From positions 61,209 to 125,208 of the forward strand of contig DASZTV010000025.1 of NCBI GenBank assembly GCA_035548125.1: a stretch of DNA of 64,000 nt. Direction: 5' to 3'. Positions 28,162-36,638 of the stretch are shown piece by piece. The notes below the pieces were generated by a model. The model was not told the origin of the DNA. It saw nothing but the letters and a program-made list of their open reading frames with translations, and did no database searches. The position numbers and the translations under genes are program-made. The DNA is from DASZTV01 sp035548125 (GTDB taxonomy: Bacteria; Actinomycetota; Actinomycetes; JAFAQI01). How positions within the stretch are numbered: position 1 is the first letter of the stretch; each line of letters opens with the position of its first letter.

Positions 28162-29951
28162 CAGGCCTCCCTCCTTCGGACGCGACGAGTCGGGGGCTCG
28201 GCCTCCGCTTCCTGCGTGACGCCCGCGCGAGCCTTTCCGATCCCGGTCCACGCCTTGCCGGAGTCGAACGCCTTGCGCCGGCCGAGCACCTGCAGCAGCG
28301 GCCGGGTGAAGAAGAACACGATCACCAGATCCGACAGCGTCGACAGGCCGAGGGTGAACGCGAAGCCTCGAACGTCACCGATCGAGACGACGTAGAGGAC
28401 GATTGCGGCCAGCAGCGAGACGGTGTCCGCCGACATGATCGTGCGTCGCGCTCGCGGCCACGCCCGGTCGACCGCGCTTCGCAGCCGCCGGCCTTCGCGG
28501 ACCTCATCCCGTAGTCGTTCGAAGTAGACGACGAAGGAGTCCGCCGTGATACCGACCGCCACGATGAAGCCGGCGATGCCCGGCAGCGACAGCGTGTAGC
28601 CCACGGACGAGTGGCCGAGCATGCTCGTCACGGCGTAGAGGATGCCGCCGGAGACGGCGAGACTGCCGACCGTCACGATCCCCAGCGCCCGGTAGTAGAA
28701 CAGCGAGAACAGGATGACCAACCCGAGCCCGATCGCGCCTGCGATGAGGCCGCCCCGGAGCTGCCGGGATCCCAAGGTCGCCGACACCGTCGTGACGTCG
28801 GACTTGACGAACTTCAAGGGCAGCGAGCCGTACTTCAGGACGTTGGCCAGGTTGGTCGCGCCGGTCTGGTCGTAGTTGCCGGTGATCTGAGCCAGGCCAC
28901 CCGGGATGCCACCGGCCGACTGGATGGCGGGCGCCGACTGCACGACGCCGTCCAGGACGATCGCGACGGCGTTGCAACCCTTCGGCGGCGCGCACCCGCT
29001 CGCGAACCCGCTGTCGGTGCTCCCCGTGGCATCGTACGCCTTCTTGGTGATCGCGAGCCACTTGCCCGACCCGCTTCCGGTAAAGGAGAGGTTCACCTGC
29101 CAGCCCACGCCGTTGGTGGCCAGACCGGCGTTGGCGCTCTTCACGTCGGTGCCCTGCACGGTCGCCGGACCGAGCAGCTCGACCAGCTGTGACTGCGGGT
29201 CGCAGGCGATGATGTAGTCGCTCGGCACGTCGTTGCCGTTGGTCGGGTTCTTGTGCTTGGCACAGTCCCAGTTCGCGAAGCTCGACTTCAGCGCGTCGGT
29301 CAACGTCGGCGCCTCGCTGCCGGGCAGCGGCTCGTCACCGGCTGACGCGGTACTGCCCGGTGAGGGTGAGGCAGTGGAGGTGGCGGTGGCCGTGGGGCTC
29401 GGGGTCGCACTAGATGAGGCGGACGGCGAGGGCTTCGCGGCAAGCAGCGCGGAGCTGATCGCGTCACCCTTCGACTTCTTGGTGGCCTTCGACGTCGGCT
29501 TGCTCGTAGCGGTCGTGGTCGGAGCCACCGAGACCGACGGCGAGGTGGTGGCCGTTGCGGTCGGCTGCGGCGAGTACGGACCGACCTGGAGCACCTGACG
29601 GAAGCGCAGCAGCGCGGTCTGCCCCACCGTGTTGACGATCTTGTCGCGACCCTTGCCGGGGACCGACACGATGATGTGGTTGTTGCCCTGGGTGCTGATG
29701 TCCGCACCGCCGACGCCGAGGCCGAGGACCCGGTCCCGGATGATGTTGACCGCCTGGTCCAGGGCGCCCTTGGTGATGCTGTGGCGGACCAGCGGCTTCG
29801 CCGTCAAGGTGACCTGCGTGCCGCCGCGGAGGTCCAGCCCGAGCACCGGCTTCGGGGACGGACCGAGGAACAGCCCGACGTAGAGCAGGACGAGCAGGAG
29901 CGCCATCCCGGCGAGGGTTCGACCTGGCCGCTGCTTGGTGGCCTGTGCCAC
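28161..29951 (-). CDS. secD: Protein translocase subunit SecD
   Basis: Inner-membrane SecDF subunit (596 aa). After the first helix comes LGLDLRGGTQVTL; the C-terminal half holds the helix bundle with LPGIAGFIVAVGITADSFVVYFERLRDE (ends given: LPGIAGF and YFERLRDE). The periplasmic part has a low-complexity Ser/Thr/Pro/Ala insertion at about residues 130-215, as seen in other actinobacterial SecD proteins. The start is GTG. Confidence 0.95.
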   Translation of the reverse strand: MAQATKQRPGRTLAGMALLLVLLYVGLFLGPSPKPVLGLDLRGGTQVTLTAKPLVRHSITKGALDQAVNIIRDRVLGLGVGGADISTQGNNHIIVSVPGKGRDKIVNTVGQTALLRFRQVLQVGPYSPQPTATATTSPSVSVAPTTTATSKPTSKATKKSKGDAISSALLAAKPSPSASSSATPSPTATATSTASPSPGSTASAGDEPLPGSEAPTLTDALKSSFANWDCAKHKNPTNGNDVPSDYIIACDPQSQLVELLGPATVQGTDVKSANAGLATNGVGWQVNLSFTGSGSGKWLAITKKAYDATGSTDSGFASGCAPPKGCNAVAIVLDGVVQSAPAIQSAGGIPGGLAQITGNYDQTGATNLANVLKYGSLPLKFVKSDVTTVSATLGSRQLRGGLIAGAIGLGLVILFSLFYYRALGIVTVGSLAVSGGILYAVTSMLGHSSVGYTLSLPGIAGFIVAVGITADSFVVYFERLRDEVREGRRLRSAVDRAWPRARRTIMSADTVSLLAAIVLYVVSIGDVRGFAFTLGLSTLSDLVIVFFFTRPLLQVLGRRKAFDSGKAWTGIGKARAGVTQEAEAEPPTRRVRRREA

Positions 29952-30005
29952 GTGTCTGTCTGCCTTTCAGGGAGGGTTGCGCCGACCGAGTGCCCGGTAG
30001 GCCCG

Positions 30006-30455
30006 CTACGTGCTCGGCGGACCGTCGGAGTCGCTCGGCGGGTCGGGATCCTCGATCACCTCATGGTTGGTGACGTCGGTGTCCGCGGCGGGCTCCGGCT
30101 CGTCGCCCAGCACCCGCAGCACCGCCGCGGGGACGTAGCGCGCCCGTACCCCCGGCGCGATCTCAAGGGTGAGCGCGTCGTCCCCCACCTCGATGACCGT
30201 CGCGATCAGGCCGGAAGTGGTGATGATCTCGTCGCCGACGGCCACCTGACGGCTGGCCTGGGTCGCCGCCATCTGGCGCCGGCGAGCGGGCCGGATGAAG
30301 AACAGGTAGACGGCGCCGAAGATCAGGATCAGGAAGAGGAACGGGAACAGGCTGCTCCCGCCCGTGCTGCTGCCGCCGCTCGACCCGCCACCGCTCGTGG
30401 CGCGGGGCAGCGCGGAAGGCAGTGCGACAAGCGTGGTCAGCAAACTGGCGTGCAC
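30006..30455 (-). CDS. yajC: Preprotein translocase subunit YajC
   Basis: Small membrane partner of SecDF (149 aa). A Gly/Ser-rich N-terminus precedes the single helix FPFLFLILIFGAVYLFFIRP, followed by the conserved cytosolic block VAVGDEIITTSGLIATV. The acidic C-terminal tail (from about residue 115) is variable. It starts with GTG and precedes secD by 54 nt in the ruvCAB-yajC-secDF order typical of actinobacteria. Confidence 0.92.
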   Translation of the reverse strand: MHASLLTTLVALPSALPRATSGGGSSGGSSTGGSSLFPFLFLILIFGAVYLFFIRPARRRQMAATQASRQVAVGDEIITTSGLIATVIEVGDDALTLEIAPGVRARYVPAAVLRVLGDEPEPAADTDVTNHEVIEDPDPPSDSDGPPST

Positions 30456-30520
30456 TCGCCCGGGCCCTCTCCTCGATGGGTGTCGCGTCGGCGCAACGCT
30501 CCGCCAACCGGGGGGTCAGT

Positions 30521-31555
30521 CTACGGGTCGAGGTCGAAAAGGGCCTGAGCCGCGTCCGCTCGCGGGGCGAGGCCCAGATGCCGCCAGGCGGCCGGCGTCG
30601 CCACCCTGCCGCGCGGCGTCCGGGCCAGTAGCCCGGCGCGCACCAGGAACGGCTCGGCGACCGTCTCCACCGTCTCCGGCTCCTCTGCCACGGCGACCGC
30701 GAGGGTGGTCAGCCCGACTGGCCCGCCGTTGAAGCGGACCAGCAGCGCATCCAGCACCGCCCGGTCGAGCCGGTCCAGGCCGAGCTCGTCCACGTCGTAC
30801 ATCGCGAGGGCGGCGCGTGCCACCTCGCGGTCCACGACCCCGTCGGCGCGTACCTCCGCGTAGTCCCGGACCCGCCGCAGCAACCGGTTCGCGATCCGAG
30901 GCGTGCCGCGGGCCCGTCCGCCGATCTCGGTGGCACCGTCCGGGGTCAGCGCGACGTCGAGCAGGGAAGCGCTGCGCCGAAGGACTGTCTCGAGCTCCTC
31001 GGGCGAGTAGAAGTCCAGGTGGGCGACGAAGCCGAACCGGTCCCGCAGCGGACCCGGCAGCAGGCCGGCCCGGGTCGTGGCGCCGACCAGTGTGAACGGC
31101 GCGACGTCGAGCGGGATCGCGGTCGCGCCCGGGCCCTTGCCGATCACGACGTCGACCCGGAAGTCCTCCATCGCGACGTAGAGCATCTCCTCCGCCGGTC
31201 GCGCCATCCGGTGGATCTCGTCGAGGAACAGCACCTCGCCCTCGGACAGCGTCGACAGCAGGGCAGCCAGGTCGCCGGCCCGCTCGATCGCCGGACCGCT
31301 GGTGATCCGCATCGGTGCGCCGAGCTCGTTGGCGATGATCATCGCCAATGTTGTCTTGCCGAGCCCGGGCGATCCCGACAGGAGCACGTGGTCCGGAGGA
31401 CGGCCGCGGTTGCGGGCGGCGTCGAGGACAACCGACAGCTGCTCCCGGACCCGCTGCTGCCCGACGAAGTCCTCGAGCCGCTTCGGCCGCAGCGCGGCGT
31501 CGGCCACCTCGTCGTCCGGCCCCTCGGCGAAGGCCGACACCACCTCCTCGGTCAT
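30521..31555 (-). CDS. ruvB: Holliday junction branch migration helicase RuvB
   Basis: AAA+ motor (344 aa) that with RuvA drives Holliday junction migration. It has LRPKRLEDFVGQ, Walker A GSPGLGKTTLA, Walker B LFLDEIHR and the RuvB hairpin/sensor region TLVGATTRAGLLPGPLRDRF. A C-terminal winged helix ends the protein. The ATG at 31555 overlaps the ruvA stop (ATGA); the longer frame upstream lies in ruvA. Confidence 0.96.
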   Translation of the reverse strand: MTEEVVSAFAEGPDDEVADAALRPKRLEDFVGQQRVREQLSVVLDAARNRGRPPDHVLLSGSPGLGKTTLAMIIANELGAPMRITSGPAIERAGDLAALLSTLSEGEVLFLDEIHRMARPAEEMLYVAMEDFRVDVVIGKGPGATAIPLDVAPFTLVGATTRAGLLPGPLRDRFGFVAHLDFYSPEELETVLRRSASLLDVALTPDGATEIGGRARGTPRIANRLLRRVRDYAEVRADGVVDREVARAALAMYDVDELGLDRLDRAVLDALLVRFNGGPVGLTTLAVAVAEEPETVETVAEPFLVRAGLLARTPRGRVATPAAWRHLGLAPRADAAQALFDLDP

Positions 31556-32175
31556 GCGCGGCTCAGCATCTGCAAGCACGACCGCAGCAGCAGGGCGACG
31601 TCCGGTGTGTCCCCCACCGCAATCGCGGCCTCGGCTTCGGGACCGACCGCGGCAAGCGCCTCGTCGACCTCGCGCCCCGTCCAGCCGAGACCGGTGAGCG
31701 CGTCGCGCAGCTGGTCCCGCCATGCTCCCGGGCCCGCGCTCCCCGGCAGCCGCACGACATTGGCTGCACCGCTCGCCGCACCGAGCTTGTCCTTGAGCTC
31801 GAGTACGAGGCGCTGCGCGCCCTTGCGGCCGATCCCCGGCACCAGCGTGAGCGCTCCGACATCCTCGGTCGCCACGGCAGTACGGATCGCGTCAGGCGAG
31901 TGGACCGCGAGCACCGACTGCGCGAGCCGCGGACCGACGCCGGTCACTCCTTGCAGCGTCTCGAACACCAGCCGCTCGTCTTCGGTCGCAAAACCGAACA
32001 GGGTCAGCGAGTCCTCGCGGACCACCAAGCTCGTCGCAAGGCGAGCCGCATCGCCCACCCGAAGCGAGCCGAGGGTCGCCGGCGTGCACTGCACGGCGAT
32101 CCCGACTCCGCCCACCTCGATCACGGCGGCCTCCGCGCCGATCGCGGCGACCACTCCGCTGACGGTGGCGATCAC
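31552..32175 (-). CDS. ruvA: Holliday junction DNA helicase RuvA
   Basis: Junction-binding subunit (207 aa) with an OB-fold N-terminus (MIATVSGVVAAI), two helix-hairpin-helix motifs (LQGVTGVGPRLAQSVL and LTLVPGIGRKGAQRLVLEL) and a C-terminal RuvB-binding three-helix domain. It starts with GTG in a GTGA overlap with the ruvC stop. Confidence 0.95.
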   Translation of the reverse strand: MIATVSGVVAAIGAEAAVIEVGGVGIAVQCTPATLGSLRVGDAARLATSLVVREDSLTLFGFATEDERLVFETLQGVTGVGPRLAQSVLAVHSPDAIRTAVATEDVGALTLVPGIGRKGAQRLVLELKDKLGAASGAANVVRLPGSAGPGAWRDQLRDALTGLGWTGREVDEALAAVGPEAEAAIAVGDTPDVALLLRSCLQMLSRA

Positions 32176-32690
32176 CGGGCCATCACCGCCGCCCGGGCCT
32201 GCGCGAGGCGCACCTGGGCCGCGCCGCGCCAGACGTGGCAGATCGCCAACGCCAACGCGTCGGCGGTGTCCGCCGGCTTCGGCGCCGCGGCGAGTCCGAG
32301 GACGCGCGCCACCATCCGCCCCACCTGGTCCTTGTCGGCGCGGCCGGAGCCGGTAATCGCCGCCTTGACCTCGCTCGGGGTGTGCATCGCCACCGAGATC
32401 CCGGCCCGCGCCGCCGAGGTGATCGCGACCGCCGCGGCCTGCGCGGTGCCCATCACGGTGCGCACGTTGTGTTGGCTGAACACGCGCTCGACGGCGACGA
32501 CGTCCGGCTCGTGGCGAGAGATCCAGGCCGTCACCTCACGTTCGAGCGCGAGCAACCGCAGCGCGATGTCCTCCGAGGACGGCGTGCACACGACGTCGTA
32601 GGCGACGGCGGTCATCGACCGGCCCGGTACGCCGTCGACGACACCGAGGCCACACCGGGTCAACCCGGGATCGACGCCAAGCACCCGCAA
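32172..32690 (-). CDS. ruvC: Crossover junction endodeoxyribonuclease RuvC
   Basis: Holliday junction resolvase (172 aa). The catalytic acidic residues are visible in VLGVDPGLTRCG, VVAVERVF and near the C-terminus in ADTADALALAICH. The start is TTG at 32690 with GGAGA 7 nt upstream; that ribosome site lies inside the right-hand arm of the SOS palindrome. First gene of ruvCAB, whose genes are all translationally coupled. Confidence 0.95.
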   Translation of the reverse strand: MRVLGVDPGLTRCGLGVVDGVPGRSMTAVAYDVVCTPSSEDIALRLLALEREVTAWISRHEPDVVAVERVFSQHNVRTVMGTAQAAAVAITSAARAGISVAMHTPSEVKAAITGSGRADKDQVGRMVARVLGLAAAPKPADTADALALAICHVWRGAAQVRLAQARAAVMAR

Positions 32691-32697
32691 CGTTGTA

Positions 32698-32729
32698 TCT
32701 CCTATCCGAACATACGTTCGGATAGGAGA
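32698..32729 (-). promoter_or_regulatory. LexA (SOS) operator inside a perfect 32-bp palindrome
   Basis: The core CGAACATACGTTCG (32707-32720) fits the actinobacterial/Bacillus-type SOS box CGAAC-N4-GTTCG. It is extended by a further 9 bp on each side into a perfect palindrome with 14-bp arms and a 4-nt centre. It lies 7 nt before the ruvC TTG, so LexA should repress ruvCAB until DNA damage. Part of the arm nearest ruvC (GGAGA) also serves as the ribosome binding site. Confidence 0.85.
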
Positions 32730-32777
32730 CTAGCGGCGCCCGAGGCGAAGCCGAGGGAGCGACGCGCCCAACACCCA

Positions 32778-32823
32778 TTTGTGAACTGCTCGCTACAGCC
32801 CGCTGTAGCGAGCAGTTCACAAA
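32778..32823. repeat. 46-bp palindromic element, copy 1 (perfect)
   Basis: Two 22-nt arms match perfectly around a 2-nt CC centre; the ends are TTTGTGAAC and GTTCACAAA. It is one of four copies of the same length in this window. The right arm carries the stop codon of the nuclease gene that reads leftward into it, so it follows that gene directly and lies 49 nt upstream of the SOS palindrome. Confidence 0.85.
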
Positions 32824-33758
32824 GCCGAAGGTGGCGGGCATTTCGGGCAGCGACGAAAGGAACCGGTCCAACCCTGCTGCCGCAGGACCTGCGCCTGTTG
32901 CGCGGCGACATCGCACGGCCGGTCCACGAGGTCCGCCCAGCCATATCGCAAGTGCCGTAGACGTGCCACCTCGCTGCGGTTGTCTCGTCTCATGTCACGC
33001 CAGCGCTCCCGCGTCTTGTCGTGACCAAGCCGACCGTCAAGCTCGATGTGAAGACCGAACTCTTCGATGACGACGTCGAGATACTCGGTTCCGTCCGCGA
33101 GTCTGCCCACCTGCCGGGTGCCTCTTGGCAGTCCATGTCGCCGCCGGATGTCCGCGTCTTTGAGCTCCAACAACGACTGAGCACCTGCCTCGACGTCTGG
33201 TAGGGCGTCGAAGATTTCTTTTCGCCATCGCGCGCGAGGCTTGTCGCTGAGCGCAGCGCGAAGTCGATCCGGCGAGGTCAGACGGGTGCGGATCGCATCT
33301 CCGACAAGGCCGAGGGCGGCGTCTCCCGATCGCTTCGAGCTGAGCAGATCAAGCACAGTTCGTTCGACGGTGGTTCGCCGTGGGACGAACGTCGGATGGA
33401 CGTCCTGGTCAGTCAGAGTCCGTGACCGGTGCAACTGCAAGGCAATCTGATCGTCGACCTGCCGTCGGTACGGGATGATGATGTGCACCTTCGGAGGCGT
33501 CGGACACAGCCGCCAAAGCGCACCTGCAGACTCGTGACTCAGCGCCGCGCCCTCGCCTGCATAGAGCAGCGCCGCCGCTTGAACCGTCGCAGCCGGAAGC
33601 GGTCCACTGAACGTGACGTACACCCGCGGAAAGGGCATCTGCCAGCGCCCCGACTCGAGCAGCCAATGCAACTGCCTCGCAGTCATTCCCGTGGCCAGAC
33701 ATTCATCGAGGCTGAGCGCTCCATGAGCAGTCAGCGCCGCAATCGGTCGCACATCCAT
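32817..33758 (-). CDS. AbiEi-type N-terminal domain protein with DUF559-like (Vsr-fold) nuclease domain
   Basis: About 313 aa. The N-terminal part (ALTAHGALSLDECLATGMT, then RQLHWLLESGRW) resembles the winged-helix AbiEi antitoxin domain. The C-terminal 110 residues resemble DUF559/Vsr-like PD-(D/E)xK nucleases: YLDVVIEEFGLHIELDG supplies the acidic residues, followed by RWRDMRRDN and a final helix. The ATG at 33758 is preferred; a GTG at 33794 is possible. It lies between yebC and ruvC, which normally adjoin, and is flanked by direct copies of the 46-bp element. No partner toxin gene is present. Function unknown. Confidence 0.75.
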   Translation of the reverse strand: MDVRPIAALTAHGALSLDECLATGMTARQLHWLLESGRWQMPFPRVYVTFSGPLPAATVQAAALLYAGEGAALSHESAGALWRLCPTPPKVHIIIPYRRQVDDQIALQLHRSRTLTDQDVHPTFVPRRTTVERTVLDLLSSKRSGDAALGLVGDAIRTRLTSPDRLRAALSDKPRARWRKEIFDALPDVEAGAQSLLELKDADIRRRHGLPRGTRQVGRLADGTEYLDVVIEEFGLHIELDGRLGHDKTRERWRDMRRDNRSEVARLRHLRYGWADLVDRPCDVAAQQAQVLRQQGWTGSFRRCPKCPPPSAL

Positions 33759-33827
33759 TCCACGACGCTGCTCGGGAGGGCGCCGCGACGCCACTCATCC
33801 ACAAACGCGTGTGGGCGAGCGCGCAGC

Positions 33828-33873
33828 TTCGTGAACCGGTGGATCCAGCCCGCTGTACCTGACGGTTCACAAA
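33828..33873. repeat. 46-bp palindromic element, copy 2
   Basis: Same length and CC centre as copy 1, in the same orientation, with 16 of 22 arm positions pairing. The outer block GTGAACCG/CGGTTCAC and the core CAGCCCGCTG are intact. It starts 15 nt past the yebC stop and lies upstream of the nuclease gene, so copies 1 and 2 flank that gene. Confidence 0.8.
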
Positions 33874-33888
33874 CCGGGAAATCGGTCG

Positions 33889-34638
33889 CTAGACCGACTC
33901 GAGGACCTCGTCGCTGACGTCGAAGTTCGCCCACACGTTCTGGACGTCGTCCAGGTCCTCGAGCGCCTCGACCAGTCGCAGCACCTTGCGGCCGTTCTCG
34001 TCGTCCAGCGGCACCGACACCGACGGCAGGAACGCGGTGTCGGAGGACTCGGTCGGGATCCCCGCGGCATCGAGTGCCGCCCTCACCGCCATCCAGTCGG
34101 TCGCCTCGGAGATCACCTCGAACTCCTCGCCGAGGTCGTTGACCTCCTCCGCGCCCGCGTCCAGGACAGCGCCGAGGACGTCGTCCTCGGTCTGACCGGT
34201 CGACTTGGACACGATCACGACACCCTTGCGCGCGAACAGGTACGAGACGCTGCCGGGATCCGCGAGCGTCCCGCCGTTGCGGCTCAGCGCGGTGCGGACG
34301 TCGGTCGCGGCGCGGTTGCGGTTGTCGGTGAGGCACTCGACCAGCAGCGCCACGCCACCCGGGCCGTACCCCTCGTAGGTGATCGACTCGTAGTCGGCGC
34401 CGCCTGCATCGAGCCCAGCGCCGCGGCGTACTGCGCGGTCGATGTTGTCGTTGGGGACCGAGTTGCCCTTGGCCTTCGCGATGGCGTCGGCGAGGGTCGG
34501 GTTGCCGGCGGGGTCGCCGCCGCCGGTGCGCGCGGCGACCTCGACGTTCTTGATCAGCTTCGCGAACAGCTTGCCGCGACGGGCGTCGACGACGGCCTTC
34601 TTGTGCTTGGTCGTCGCCCACTTCGAGTGGCCGCTCAC
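33889..34638 (-). CDS. yebC: YebC/PmpR family transcriptional/translation factor
   Basis: Conserved 249-aa protein with the hallmark N-terminus SGHSKWATTKHKKAVVDARR and the later blocks YEGYGPGGVALLVECLTDN and GSVSYLF. Family members are described both as DNA-binding regulators and as ribosome-associated factors that help at difficult peptide bonds. It starts with GTG overlapping the pdxT stop. In related genomes ruvC follows directly; here the nuclease cassette intervenes. Confidence 0.94.
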   Translation of the reverse strand: MSGHSKWATTKHKKAVVDARRGKLFAKLIKNVEVAARTGGGDPAGNPTLADAIAKAKGNSVPNDNIDRAVRRGAGLDAGGADYESITYEGYGPGGVALLVECLTDNRNRAATDVRTALSRNGGTLADPGSVSYLFARKGVVIVSKSTGQTEDDVLGAVLDAGAEEVNDLGEEFEVISEATDWMAVRAALDAAGIPTESSDTAFLPSVSVPLDDENGRKVLRLVEALEDLDDVQNVWANFDVSDEVLESV

Positions 34639-35209
34639 GCCGCGTTCTCCCTGACTATCGAGACGAAGAGTTGATGGATGCGCGGGTCGCCGGTCAGCTC
34701 GGGGTGGAACGCCGTCGCCAGCAGCGGGCCCTGCCGCACCACAACGATTCTACCGTCGTGGCGGGCCAGCGGGATCGCGCTCGCGCCGAGCTGCTCGACC
34801 CACGGCGCGCGGATGAACACCCCCTCGACCGCACCCACGGTCTCGACGTCGACCGTCGCTTCGAACGAGTCGACCTGTCGGCCGAACGCGTTGCGGCGCA
34901 CTGTCATGTCGATGCCGCCGAGCCCGACCTGGTCGGCAGTGCCGTCCAGCACCCGGTCGGCGAGCAGGATCATGCCGGCGCACGACCCGTACGCCGGCAA
35001 GCCCGCCTCGATCGCCTTGCGCAGCGGCTCCAGCAGCTCGAACGTGACCAGCAGTTTGCCGATCGTCGTGGATTCCCCGCCGGGAATGACGACCCCGTCG
35101 AGGCCGTTCAGGTCGTCCGGGCGTCGCACCGGGACGGCGCTTGCATCCGCCGCGGCGAGCGCGTGCACGTGCTCGCGAACATCACCCTGCAGGGCGAGGA
35201 CGCCGATTC

Positions 35210-35213
<4 letters not shown>
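34635..35213 (-). CDS. pdxT: Pyridoxal 5'-phosphate synthase glutaminase subunit PdxT
   Basis: Class I glutaminase (192 aa) that feeds ammonia to PdxS. It has VIPGGESTTIGKL, the nucleophile Cys in YGSCAGMILLA and the His/Glu pair in AFHPELT. A TTG at 35216 also fits, but the GTG at 35213 makes the GTGA overlap with pdxS that is used throughout this window, so I prefer it. Confidence 0.95.
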
Positions 35214-36097
<884 letters not shown>

Positions 36098-36107
36098 GAG
36101 TCCAACT

Positions 36108-36638
36108 CTAGGCCCGTGGGGCAACCGAAATCCCGGGCGTCGGGAGCTCCTCGTCGTCCATCTCGAAGTACGCCGGGTGCGGCGCGTGGCCGGCGAGCGC
36201 GAGCCAGCGCACCACCCGCCGGTCCCGCACCACGAGCGCGTCCCGCACGGTGTCGTTGTAGAAGCGACGCGCGATCGACGCGCGCAGCGCATCGTCGTGC
36301 ACGTCCACTGCCGCGGGCGTCGGCGACCGGAACACCGCAGGCCGCCGCTCGGCGAGCGCGGCGAGCTCGCGCGAAAGCCGGTTCTCCGCGACCTCGCGGT
36401 CGTGGGCGAGGCCGGGGATCGCCTGGACCGCCGCCGCGGCGTCGGTGAGCCGCGCCGCGACCTGCCGGGGCAGCTCCTCGCTCAAGCCGATCACCGCGGC
36501 GCTGCGCTTTCGCAGCTGGGCGTCGAGCGCGGCCGACGCCGCGTCGATCCGCGCGTGCAGCCGGTCCAGTCTCCTGGCGGTGTAGACGAAGTAGAGCGCG
36601 ACGACCGCCAGGATCGCGGCGGCACCGAGCAGCCTCAC
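36108..36638 (-). CDS. LemA-like membrane protein
   Basis: A 176-aa protein with an N-terminal helix (about residues 4-22) and a helical body. The C-terminal RRFYNDTVRDALVVRDRRVV and PAYFEMDDEE resemble the LemA family ARRFYNDAVREYN...AEYFE pattern, and RRLDRLHARIDAASAALDAQL resembles its first helix. LemA proteins have an N-terminal helix and a four-helix bundle of unknown role. It starts with GTG overlapping the pimA stop, in the place where mycobacteria have a Nudix gene. Confidence 0.75.
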   Translation of the reverse strand: MRLLGAAAILAVVALYFVYTARRLDRLHARIDAASAALDAQLRKRSAAVIGLSEELPRQVAARLTDAAAAVQAIPGLAHDREVAENRLSRELAALAERRPAVFRSPTPAAVDVHDDALRASIARRFYNDTVRDALVVRDRRVVRWLALAGHAPHPAYFEMDDEELPTPGISVAPRA

